Assembly (NCBI RefSeq): GCF_014678725.1
Contig: NZ_CP061497.1
Coordinates: forward strand, 1,814,001-1,878,000
Direction: 5' to 3'
DNA length: 64,000 nucleotides
Origin: Thermomonas sp. XSG
GTDB taxonomy: Bacteria; Pseudomonadota; Gammaproteobacteria; Xanthomonadales; Xanthomonadaceae
Under the pieces are notes generated by a model, which had not been told where the DNA came from, searched no databases, and saw nothing but the letters and a program-made list of their open reading frames with translations. Shown here piece by piece: positions 18,394 through 26,044 of the stretch (within the stretch, counting starts at the first letter, position 1; each line of letters starts with the position of its first letter). Made by a program: the position numbers and the translations under genes.

Positions 18394-19656
18394 ATGCGCC
18401 AAAGCTTCGCACACTTCCGCATCGCGCTGTATGCCCCGATCCTTGCCGGCACGCTGCTTGCCAGCGGCTGCGCCAGCCTGCCTCCGCCCACTGCCGAGCT
18501 GGATGCCGCGCGGCAGGCGGTGCTGCGCGCCGAGTCGGTCGATGCCGACCAATACGCGGCGGAGGCCCTGCAGGCGTCCCGCGCCAGCCTGCAGCGCGCG
18601 CAGGACGCGATGGCCCGCGGCCGCGATGACGAGGCGCGCGCCGCGGCGCTGGCGGCCACGGCCGAAGCCGACCAGGCTCGGGTGCGCAGCAACGCTGCGC
18701 GGACCCGGGCGGAGCTGCTGCAGAAGCGGGCGGAAATCGCCGAACTGCGTGCGCGCCTGCAGATCGGGGACGTGCCGCCGGCCGATGACCCGTTGGATCT
18801 GCCGGTGCCCGCCGGCAGCGTCGAACAGCGCGCACAAGCGCTCGACGCCGATCCGCGGCTGGGGTCGTTCGCCCAGTACGAGCGCCTGCAGGCGCGACAG
18901 GCGCTGGCGGCACTGGCCACGGTGCCGCGCCGCGATCTGCCGGCTGCGCTGGCACAGGCGGAACGGCGGGTCGGCATTGCCGAACAGGCGGCGCGCATCG
19001 AAGCCGCGCAACGCGAGATCGAACGGTTGGAGCGCGAGCGCAGCGAGCTGCTGATCGAGGCAAGCCGCCGCGACGCCGAAACCGCGCGCGCGGAAGCGGA
19101 GCGCATGCGCCTGCAAGCCCAGCTGCAGGCGGAGGAAGCAGCGCGCCTGCGCGCGCAGGCGGAGCAGGTCGAGGCGGTGCTGGGCGGTGCCCAGGCCGCG
19201 CAGCAGGACAAGCTGGACGCCGCCCGCGAAAAAGAGGCGGCGCTGGCACGCAAGGAAGCCGAACTGGTCGCTGGCGCCAAGCTGCCGTCGCTGCGTCATG
19301 ACGCGCGCGGCGAGGTCTTCACCCTGGCCGGCGATGCCTTCGCGTCCGGGCAGGCCAAGCTGACCAGTTCCGCCGCCGCCAGCGTCAAGGCGTTGGGGAT
19401 CTACCTCGCGGCGTTGCCGGGCGGCGCGGTGCAGGTGATCGGGCACACCGACAGCCAGGGCGACGCGGCGGCCAACCGGACGCTGTCCGAGCAGCGCGCC
19501 CAGCAGGTGCGTGCCAGCCTGGTGGCCGCCGGACTGGCGCGCGACCGGGTCAGTGCACAGGGCCGTGGCGCCGCAGAGCCGGTGGCCGACAACGGCAGTG
19601 CCGCGGGGCGGGCGAAGAACCGTCGCGTGGACATTGTTGTCGCTACGAAACCCTGA
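18394..19656 (+). CDS. OmpA-family lipoprotein with DUF4398 and coiled coil
   Basis: 420-aa outer-membrane lipoprotein candidate. A lipoprotein signal ends in LLASGC with Cys26. Residues about 30-110 fit the DUF4398 helical domain, about 130-305 form a long, Ala/Glu/Arg-rich coiled coil, and the last 110 residues are an OmpA-like peptidoglycan-binding domain (IGHTDSQGDAAANRTLSEQR; AKNRRVDIVV). Such proteins tether the outer membrane to the wall. It diverges from pilU. Confidence 0.82.
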   Translation: MRQSFAHFRIALYAPILAGTLLASGCASLPPPTAELDAARQAVLRAESVDADQYAAEALQASRASLQRAQDAMARGRDDEARAAALAATAEADQARVRSNAARTRAELLQKRAEIAELRARLQIGDVPPADDPLDLPVPAGSVEQRAQALDADPRLGSFAQYERLQARQALAALATVPRRDLPAALAQAERRVGIAEQAARIEAAQREIERLERERSELLIEASRRDAETARAEAERMRLQAQLQAEEAARLRAQAEQVEAVLGGAQAAQQDKLDAAREKEAALARKEAELVAGAKLPSLRHDARGEVFTLAGDAFASGQAKLTSSAAASVKALGIYLAALPGGAVQVIGHTDSQGDAAANRTLSEQRAQQVRASLVAAGLARDRVSAQGRGAAEPVADNGSAAGRAKNRRVDIVVATKP

Positions 19657-19747
19657 AAAAACAACAGCTTGCTTGTGATTCAGACGGTCCGGGCACGGCC
19701 GGCGCGGACACTTGCCAAGCCGTTCCGGCAGGCGTAGGGTCGGATAC

Positions 19748-19779
19748 CCGGACGACCCGAATTTCAACGGGTCGTCCGG
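19748..19779. repeat. Perfect 12-bp inverted repeat
   Basis: 19748-19759 pairs exactly with 19768-19779 around an 8-base AT-rich loop. It lies in the 440-base gene-free stretch 19657-20096 and is not followed by a T-run; a further GGCCGGAGGCCGGCC palindrome adjoins it. Function unknown. Confidence 0.6.
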
Positions 19780-20018
19780 CCGGAGGCCGGCCTGTGCATG
19801 ACCCGTTCGACAACCCGGAGATCGCCGCCGCAAGCCACCAGCGCGGCGGAGGCGGGTGGGTGGTGAATGCCCGTCCCGTTCCGGCCGCTCCCGTGATTCC
19901 GCAACGCCCTGTGCCTGCCGGCCGGGGCGTTTCCGTTTGCGGCCCCGCCATTCGCACCGGCATCGCGCAGCGCATGCCTGCCAGCTCCGCAGCCCGGCCC
20001 GCCGCCGGCTGCGTTTCA

Positions 20019-20091
20019 CCCGGTGGCGCAAGCCGCCGTTCCCCCCGCGCCACCGGGCTGCCAGCCGGGTGGCGCATTGCCGATCAGGAGG
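20019..20091 (+). promoter_or_regulatory. Leader with two mutually exclusive hairpins before the DUF465 gene
   Basis: CCCGGTGGCGC (20019-20029) can pair with GCGCCACCGGG (20047-20057) over 11 bp. The core of that same partner, 20047-20054, can instead pair with GGTGGCGC at 20068-20075. The second hairpin ends ten bases before the Shine-Dalgarno AGGAGG (20086-20091). The remaining gene-free DNA from 19657 shows only GC-rich palindromes. Confidence 0.4.
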
Positions 20092-20096
20092 CTTTC

Positions 20097-20312
20097 ATGT
20101 TCGAAGCGCAACCCCAGGCTGAGATCGAAGCGATGATGAAGGCGAACAGCGAGTTCAGGCAGCTGTACTTCCGCCACCGGGAACTCGACAAGCAGGTCCT
20201 CGATGCCGAGCTCGGCGTGCTGCCCATCGATGACGCCACGCTGGGCCAGATGAAGCGCGAGAAGCTGGCCGCGAAGCAACGCCTGCTGCAGATGTACGAA
20301 CGCGCCAACTGA
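20097..20312 (+). CDS. DUF465 (YdcH-like) small protein
   Basis: 71-aa helical protein. FRQLYFRHRELDKQVLDAE followed by LKREKL-type MKREKLAAKQRLLQMY is typical of the DUF465/YdcH family, small coiled-coil proteins of unknown role. ATG at 20097 has a perfect AGGAGG five bases upstream, so efficient translation is likely. The reading frame is open further upstream but with no start support. A hairpin with CGCGAACG/CGTTCGCG arms (20318-20346) follows the stop. Confidence 0.85.
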   Translation: MFEAQPQAEIEAMMKANSEFRQLYFRHRELDKQVLDAELGVLPIDDATLGQMKREKLAAKQRLLQMYERAN

Positions 20313-20506
20313 AGGCGCGCGAACGACCCCGTGACGGGCGTTCGCGACGCGGGATGGCGGCGGCCGTGTTCCGCTGCCGCCGTCCCGCCATAGGCCATCC
20401 GGGATGGCCCGACGCGGCAGCGCCGCAACCACCCACCGCTTGCAAGGCGGGGTCAATGGCGTTGCCCCGGATGCTACCCTTTGCGCGTAGTTTCCCGGGC
20501 GCAGCG

Positions 20507-21094
20507 ATGAACGACGCAATTTCCCACTGGACCGCGCAGCGCAAGGCGGCGCTGGTGCTGGATCTCCTGCAGGGTGGAACCACCGTGGCGGGTGCCGCTG
20601 CGCACTTCCAGCTGCCGCCGGAGCGGATCCAGGCCTGGCTCGAGGCCGGCCGGCAGGGCATCGTGCAGGCGTTGCAGGCCACGAGCGAGCCAGCCGACAC
20701 CACGTACGGCGACCTGCGCGATCTCATCCCCCGACCCTTCGCCGACCACGGCACCGTGACGGTCGCGCCGGACGAGTTGCTGAGCACCGCCTGGCAGCGG
20801 ATGCGCGCGCATGACGTCAGCCAGCTGCCGGTGATGGAGGGCGAGCACATCGTCGGCATGCTGGACGAATCCGACGTGCTGCTGCATGTCTATGGCGATG
20901 AAGCCCGCTTCACCGATCCGGTGTCGGCGGCGATGGTCAGCAGGCTGGACAAGGTCGACGTGCGCGCGCCTGTGGAAGCGCTGCTTCCGGTGTTCGACCG
21001 CGGACACGTCGCCATCGTGATGGACGCGGGCCGTTTCCTGGGCCTGATCACCCGAATCGACCTGCTGAACCACCTGCGGCGGCGGGTGGGGTGA
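20507..21094 (+). CDS. Helix-turn-helix protein with C-terminal CBS pair
   Basis: 195-aa protein joining two modules. Residues about 1-55 (HWTAQRKAALVLDLLQGGTT, then HFQLPPERIQAWLEAGRQG) look like the transposase-OrfA/DUF1153-type HTH. Residues about 70-195 form two CBS motifs (VTVAPDELLSTAWQRMRAHD, VSQLPVMEGEHIVGMLDESD; then AIVMDAGRFLGLITRIDLLN). The CBS part strongly recalls the regulatory tail of bacterial cystathionine beta-synthase-type PLP enzymes, but no PLP domain is present. CBS pairs bind adenosyl ligands such as AMP or SAM, so a ligand-sensing DNA-binding protein is a reasonable guess. A strong terminator follows. Confidence 0.7.
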   Translation: MNDAISHWTAQRKAALVLDLLQGGTTVAGAAAHFQLPPERIQAWLEAGRQGIVQALQATSEPADTTYGDLRDLIPRPFADHGTVTVAPDELLSTAWQRMRAHDVSQLPVMEGEHIVGMLDESDVLLHVYGDEARFTDPVSAAMVSRLDKVDVRAPVEALLPVFDRGHVAIVMDAGRFLGLITRIDLLNHLRRRVG

Positions 21095-21115
21095 AGCGTC
21101 AGCCAGCCAGAAACG

Positions 21116-21139
21116 AAAAAGGGGCTTGCGCCCCTTTTT
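21116..21139 (+). terminator. Intrinsic terminator after the HTH-CBS gene
   Basis: AAAAAGGGGC/GCCCCTTTTT stem with TTGC loop, ending in a run of five Ts. By symmetry it can also serve the minus-strand secretion operon ending at 21170. Confidence 0.9.
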
Positions 21140-21169
21140 CACTTCCTTCCGGGCAAGCAGCCTGGCAGT

Positions 21170-21727
21170 TTATTCCTTGACCTCGTCGAACGTCGTACAG
21201 GCGATCTTGACCTGCTCCCTGCCTGCCTCTGCTAGGGTCTTCCAATAAAACGGGCAAGCGAGCAGGTTCTGCGACGCAGCTGTCTTGGCCGAAGTCACAT
21301 TGATGGTCAGCTGGACCTCGCCGACGATCGCGTCCAGCTTTGCCTTGTCAATGACATCGTCCTCGAAGACCACCTTGCCGGCGCCATCAAGCGTCTGCGT
21401 ATTCTCGCCGAGCTTGATCATGCCGGATACCGGGTCAGCCATCTTCTGTGCCTGCTCCGAGGCGCGAGGGTCTCCGGCATAGGTGGCGGTCACCAGGACC
21501 TTCTCCCCCTTGGACTTCAGCAGCGTCTCCGCCTGCGGCGAAAGCGTGATCTCTGCGTAGACAGGGGCGATGGTGGCCTTGGGCACAAGCTTTTCTGCTT
21601 CGGCTTCGGAGGCCGCGGCGGGCGCAACCCGTTCGGTTGCCGCTACCGGTTCCGCCTCCTCGCGACGGGCACAGCCGGTAAAGGCAATGGTGGCGAGCAG
21701 GGCGAGGGTGAGGATTTTCTTATTCAT
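21170..21727 (-). CDS. Lipoprotein of the type II secretion operon, unknown function
   Basis: 185-aa exported lipoprotein: MNKKILTLALLATIAFTGC with lipidated Cys19. A Glu/Ala-rich linker follows, then a probably beta-rich domain (VYAEITLSPQAETLLKSKGE, VLVTATYAGDP, GEVQLTINVTSAK) with two further cysteines. I do not recognise the family. It starts nine bases after the gspD stop and is the last gene of the gspG-to-gspD run, so it may be a secretin pilotin, an assembly factor or a partner of the exported protein. Codon use is less GC-biased than in the housekeeping genes. Confidence 0.7.
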   Translation of the reverse strand: MNKKILTLALLATIAFTGCARREEAEPVAATERVAPAAASEAEAEKLVPKATIAPVYAEITLSPQAETLLKSKGEKVLVTATYAGDPRASEQAQKMADPVSGMIKLGENTQTLDGAGKVVFEDDVIDKAKLDAIVGEVQLTINVTSAKTAASQNLLACPFYWKTLAEAGREQVKIACTTFDEVKE

Positions 21728-21736
21728 CTTGGAAGA

Positions 21737-23890
21737 TCAAGGGCGGGTGGTGGGGGAAGGCGGCAACTTCGCAGGGGCTGCCTGCGGTTGTCGCGGATAC
21801 TGCTGGAGGTCAAGTAACTCGGCCTGATCCACAATAGCGCGGCTGACAGCCGAGGCGTGCTCGTCGTTTTCGATAATGTAGGGCACGATCAGTACAATCA
21901 GTTCCGTCTTGTTCTTCTTGCGGCTCTTGCTTTTGAACAGGTTGCCAAGGACCGGCACGTCCTTGACCAGCGGAATGCCGGAGTCGCTGTCAGTCTGGCG
22001 TGAAGACATCAGTCCGCCCAGTACCACCGAGCCGCCGTCGCGCAGGCTCAGCGACGTGGTCACAGAGCGGTTGAAGATTGAAGGCGAATTTGCGGTGGCG
22101 TTATCGCCCAGCGGCATCGCCTCGCTGACTTCCTGGGTAATGTCCAGATCGATCCGGTCATCCGAATAGACGGTCGGCTTGATCTGCAGGATCACGCCAG
22201 TCTTGCGGTATTGGATGGATTGCAGCAGGTTGGTGTTCCCATCGCTCTGCTGATTTGAAGTTGTGGACATCGTCACGGTGGGAACTTCGGTGCCGACGTC
22301 GAAGTTGGCTTCGCTGCCGCTCTTCACCAGAAGGCGCGGAGTAGACAGGATGCTGACCCGGTTGTCGTCCGCGAACGCGGTGAGCGCCGCTCGGTTCTGC
22401 CCAGCCACGTCCAGCAGGTAGGTGAGCCCGTTGCTGGCCGCTGCTCCGGCTGCCGTGCCTCCCGAGCCCTTGCCCATCCAGGTGCTGCCATCGAAGCGCC
22501 CGAACCCGTTCTTGGCGAACCAGCTCAGGCCAAAGGAGTTGTCATCATTCAGGGTGACCTCGGCAATGGTCACCTCCACCATTACCTGGCGGGGTGCCTT
22601 GTCCATCTGCCGGATCAGCGAGAGCATCCGCTCCCACTGGGCGGGATCGCCCTGGTAAATCAATGCATTGCGGGGTTCGTCCACCTGCAGGGAGCCGTTG
22701 GTCAGGCTTGAGCCGCCGGAGCCAGAGTTTGCCGGTGGGGCAGCGCCAGAATTTGCCCCGGGGCGCGCCGCACTGGAAGCAGCGGCCGTGGGAGCGCCGA
22801 TGTTCCCGCCTGAAAGTACGCTGGCGATATCGGCAGCCTTGGTGTTCTTGACTTGATAGTAGAACAGCGATTGCGAGCCTGCTTGCTTGCTTGGCTTGTC
22901 CAATTCGCGTGCCCAGGAAACCGCGTAATTCAAAGCTTCCTGCGTATTGGCGAAGATCAGAACGGAATTGGCGACGGTGATCGGCAGGACGATCACGCTG
23001 GAGGGCGAGCCTACGGTGCGGTTGGCGCCGTAGCCCTGCACGTTCATGACATCCACGAGCCGGTCGGCCAGCTGGTCGGCGCTCATGAAGGCCGGTTCCA
23101 GCCGGGTGCTTACCCGTCCGCGCATCAGCGGGCGGTCGAATACACGCAGTGCGTCAACGGCCTGTCGCACCATGGTCGGCTTGCCGCTGATGATGATGGA
23201 GTTGCGGCCACTTTCTTCCAGTACCTTGATGTCCTGACCGAACAGGGTGGAGAGCCAGCGCGCGGCGTCGCCACTGCGCACCACGTCCAGCTCAATCAAC
23301 TGGAATACCGGGCGGTGCGACATCGGAACCTGCGGAAGGGCTCGGCCGCTGATGATCAAGGGTGGCACCAGCGAAGAATCCTTCGGGGCGATGGCGAGCT
23401 TGACCAGTTTGCCCTCTACGCTCACCGCCACGCCGTATTCGGCAAGCAGCTGTCGCGATAGCAGGAAAAGATCACGCGGTTGCTGGCGCGTTTCGGTACG
23501 CAGGGTGACCAGCTCTTGGAGCTTCGCCACTTCCGGCGACATCGTCATGTTCAGGCCGAGCATGTTGCCGAATACTTCGTTGGCGAAGACCGGTACCGGT
23601 ACATTTTGGACATTGACGCTTACCGGACCGGCCGACATCGGCGGCAGTTCATCCCTGATGTGGGTGCCCGCTGTGATGGGCCCGCTGCCGTCCACACTCG
23701 GTGTTGGCGTCTGGGTGAGGCGTTGTGGCCCCTCGCTGGCGCGATTGAGCTCCTGCTCGCTGTTGGTCTGCGGTTTCTCAGGCAGTTGCAGCGCCCCCGG
23801 CACCTGCAGCGGTGGCGTACTGCTGCAGCCTGCCAGCAGCACTGCGCCGAACGCAGCAAAGGCAATTAGGGTGCGGTGTCGGAAAATCAT
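21737..23890 (-). CDS. gspD: GspD/XpsD secretin of the type II secretion system
   Basis: 717-aa outer-membrane secretin. A lipoprotein signal (FGAVLLAGC, Cys22) is present, as known for Xanthomonas XpsD. The N0-N3 periplasmic domains follow (VNVQNVPVPVFANEVFGNML at the start), interrupted near residues 375-420 by an Ala/Gly/Ser-rich linker. The secretin core has VMVEVTIAEVTLNDDNSFGL, VGTEVPTVTMSTTSN and GGLMSSRQTDSDSGIPLVKD with VPVLGNLFKS at the end. ATG at 23890 overlaps the gspN-like gene by four bases. It forms the channel for folded substrates. Confidence 0.93.
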   Translation of the reverse strand: MIFRHRTLIAFAAFGAVLLAGCSSTPPLQVPGALQLPEKPQTNSEQELNRASEGPQRLTQTPTPSVDGSGPITAGTHIRDELPPMSAGPVSVNVQNVPVPVFANEVFGNMLGLNMTMSPEVAKLQELVTLRTETRQQPRDLFLLSRQLLAEYGVAVSVEGKLVKLAIAPKDSSLVPPLIISGRALPQVPMSHRPVFQLIELDVVRSGDAARWLSTLFGQDIKVLEESGRNSIIISGKPTMVRQAVDALRVFDRPLMRGRVSTRLEPAFMSADQLADRLVDVMNVQGYGANRTVGSPSSVIVLPITVANSVLIFANTQEALNYAVSWARELDKPSKQAGSQSLFYYQVKNTKAADIASVLSGGNIGAPTAAASSAARPGANSGAAPPANSGSGGSSLTNGSLQVDEPRNALIYQGDPAQWERMLSLIRQMDKAPRQVMVEVTIAEVTLNDDNSFGLSWFAKNGFGRFDGSTWMGKGSGGTAAGAAASNGLTYLLDVAGQNRAALTAFADDNRVSILSTPRLLVKSGSEANFDVGTEVPTVTMSTTSNQQSDGNTNLLQSIQYRKTGVILQIKPTVYSDDRIDLDITQEVSEAMPLGDNATANSPSIFNRSVTTSLSLRDGGSVVLGGLMSSRQTDSDSGIPLVKDVPVLGNLFKSKSRKKNKTELIVLIVPYIIENDEHASAVSRAIVDQAELLDLQQYPRQPQAAPAKLPPSPTTRP

Positions 23891-24378
23891 TGAATTGTTC
23901 CTTGGACAGGTGCTTCCGGCGCTTCGCAACCGGCGGATTTTTCGACGGCCTCGGGCAGGTACGGCTGATAGGTCATAAGGCAGCTGTCATGCTTGGTGGT
24001 CGCAAGATCGCCTCGCACTGACTGCAGCACACTGCCGTCCGGCAAGGCTTCGCCAATTGCGATGCGCTTGACGTCATCGGGTTTGCTGGGGGTGACGATA
24101 AGAATGGCGATGACGCCACCCTTGTCGACAATTCCGGTCAGGCGCCACGCGCCGCGCTCGCCTGCACCAGCGCTCTGGCTGCCCTTCCAGCGCATGCCAT
24201 TTGTCACCGCGGCCATGTCCTGGGGGCTATGGCGCAGAAGATCTTTGGTGGTGGGTAGGCTCCATGACGTCGTGTCCGCCTTGACTTTGGGAAGAGGCGG
24301 CGGCGGCCACGCGGCGCCGGCGGCTATCCCGACCGTCAAGGCGGCGATGAGGATCAGGCTGCGGCGGTGGGCGATCAC
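23887..24378 (-). CDS. gspN: XpsN/GspC-like type II secretion protein
   Basis: 163-aa protein with an N-terminal membrane anchor (LILIAALTVGIAAGAAW) and a periplasmic part with a GspC HR-like core: GAWRLTGIVDKGGVIAILIV and VKRIAIGEALPDGSVLQSVR. By place between gspM and gspD it corresponds to Xanthomonas XpsN, which links the inner-membrane platform with the secretin. It is clearly shorter than XpsN as I recall it (about 260 aa). It begins with GTG at 24378, overlapping the gspM stop. No separate GspC with a PDZ domain is found in the window. Confidence 0.7.
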   Translation of the reverse strand: MIAHRRSLILIAALTVGIAAGAAWPPPPLPKVKADTTSWSLPTTKDLLRHSPQDMAAVTNGMRWKGSQSAGAGERGAWRLTGIVDKGGVIAILIVTPSKPDDVKRIAIGEALPDGSVLQSVRGDLATTKHDSCLMTYQPYLPEAVEKSAGCEAPEAPVQGTIQ

Positions 24379-24959
24379 GGAGTGGTACCTGCAGCGATGC
24401 GGTAGTAGGCATTGACCGTCAGATGCAGCGTGCTGCTACTGTCGCTCTGTAGCGCTACGGTTTCCACCACGACAAGATTGGGCGCGCTTTCGATCTGGCG
24501 TATCAGCGCCAGTGCCTGCCTTGGGTTGAGGGCGCCATTCAGCGCGGCATTGACCCGCAGTACATCGGGCATGTTCTCGAGCGGGGCGGAGCGATTCAGG
24601 CGAATAACGACGTTCTGGGTGTCGAAATTTGCGGTGATGTTGCGCAGCCAGTTCTGCAGGGAGGCCTGCGCCATGCCCGGCGTCGCGACCTGCGGCAGCT
24701 GGGCCTTGAGCGAATCACAAAGTTGCCGCGCACTCTTTTCCCGTGTGAGCCATACGTCCTGTCCCTTGAGCGCGAGGATCCTGCGCAGGGCTTGTTCGGA
24801 CTCGATGCTGGCTTTCTGCCGTTCGACACGCCAAGCGTCCAGCGTCTGCAGCGCAAGTGCCGCAAGCAGCAGAGCAATCGCCAGTCCCGCCCAGCGCAGC
24901 CAGGGGGCGGCGTCCACCTGCCCCTTCAGGCTCTGCAAGGTCGCGTCTAGCGCCTTCAT
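24375..24959 (-). CDS. gspM: GspM, type II secretion inner-membrane protein
   Basis: 194-aa bitopic protein. A short cytoplasmic tail is followed by one membrane segment (LAIALLLAALALQTLDAW, about 28-45), a helical stretch and a ferredoxin-like periplasmic domain (NITANFDTQNVVIRLNRSAP; NPRQALALIRQIESAPNLVV). This is the plan of XpsM/GspM, partner of GspL in the platform. ATG at 24959 overlaps the gspL stop by four bases. Confidence 0.82.
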   Translation of the reverse strand: MKALDATLQSLKGQVDAAPWLRWAGLAIALLLAALALQTLDAWRVERQKASIESEQALRRILALKGQDVWLTREKSARQLCDSLKAQLPQVATPGMAQASLQNWLRNITANFDTQNVVIRLNRSAPLENMPDVLRVNAALNGALNPRQALALIRQIESAPNLVVVETVALQSDSSSTLHLTVNAYYRIAAGTTP

Positions 24960-26044
24960 GGAGTCGCCTGCTCGGGCACGCCGGGAGCCGCGACGATGCT
25001 CGCTTTCACGATCAATTCGTTTTCGTCGCCGAGTTCGGTGGTGACGTTCTTGAACATCGGTGACTCTTCCCAAGCCGATACCAGTTGCTCCGGATTGCTG
25101 CCGGGCGCAACCAAACCAATTTCGACCGTGTCTGGCGTCGGTTGGTTCCATCGCTGGACCTGCCAGTCCGCACTCGGCATGAGCCGGGCGACTTCGGCCA
25201 TCAGTGAAGTGGTCGGGCGCAGCCCATGGAGCGATAGCAGGCTTGCGATTTCCTCGCTTGCCCGGTCAGTGGCATCGCGCGCATCCAGAATGCGCTGGAG
25301 CGGTGCATCCAGGCGCGTTGCGGCTGACTGCGCGCGCCAGATATCCGCCTGCGCGCGGGCGATGCAGCCAAGTTCTATACCTGCGATCAGCAGAACCAAC
25401 CCGCCAAGCCCGAGGGCCGCCTTGGGCAGGTACTGATCCAATCCCGACAATTGCAGCGTGCCGCTACTGGTCGCCTGGCGGCTCCATGGGGAGTTGGCCA
25501 ACGTTACGTCCCGCGCCTCCGGGAGAGGGACAACGTCTCCGACAGCAAGACTGGAGCCTCGAAGAAACTCCCGCCATTGCGCAGGCATCGGCAATCCGGG
25601 CCAGTGGCGACTGGCTACCAGCTGGTTGTCCTTCCAGATACGCCCCTCGAACCCTGTGCGGTAATGCAGCAGTTCAACGCTCCGCGCCTGTGGCGTGCCT
25701 GCGTACAGTGCCTCTGCGGCGAAACGCTTGCGGCGCCCCGGCTCCCCTGTGGCCAGGGCATCAACGCGCGAGCGCGACCAGTACCAGATCGCCGCTGTTC
25801 CGGTCGGACTCCAGGCTACATCGAATTCGGGATCGGGAAACGGCGCAGCACGGCGAACTGCCAGGGTAGCAAAAGCCTGGCGCTGCTTGAGTGGCACCTT
25901 GCCCGCATCCAGCGCAATGAACAGACACAGCTCGCGGCCAACGAGGAAAAGCGTGGAATCGCCTTGGCCTCCGCCCAGCGGCTGGTTACCGTCGCTCCCC
26001 AGCCGTATCCGGCGAGGTGAAAAGCGGTGTTGGAGGCGTGCCAA
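24956..26044 (-). CDS. gspL: GspL, type II secretion inner-membrane protein
   Basis: About 362 aa. A cytoplasmic actin-like half (LFLVGRELCLFIALDAGKVP; LAVRRAAPFPDPEFDVAWS) should bind GspE. One membrane segment (KAALGLGGLVLLIAGIELGC) and a small periplasmic domain ending near VKASIVAAPG follow. The frame is open to 26095 but no ATG occurs early; candidate starts are TTG at 26095, GTG at 26071 and TTG at 26044. I list the last because it gives the least overlap with gspK, and mark the start as uncertain. Confidence 0.8.
   Translation of the reverse strand: MARLQHRFSPRRIRLGSDGNQPLGGGQGDSTLFLVGRELCLFIALDAGKVPLKQRQAFATLAVRRAAPFPDPEFDVAWSPTGTAAIWYWSRSRVDALATGEPGRRKRFAAEALYAGTPQARSVELLHYRTGFEGRIWKDNQLVASRHWPGLPMPAQWREFLRGSSLAVGDVVPLPEARDVTLANSPWSRQATSSGTLQLSGLDQYLPKAALGLGGLVLLIAGIELGCIARAQADIWRAQSAATRLDAPLQRILDARDATDRASEEIASLLSLHGLRPTTSLMAEVARLMPSADWQVQRWNQPTPDTVEIGLVAPGSNPEQLVSAWEESPMFKNVTTELGDENELIVKASIVAAPGVPEQATP

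Noticed and set aside
17161-20031. 956-codon minus-strand frame covering pilU and the OmpA-like gene
   Set aside because: Open only because stop codons are rare at this GC content; pilU and the lipoprotein are real on their own strands and frames.
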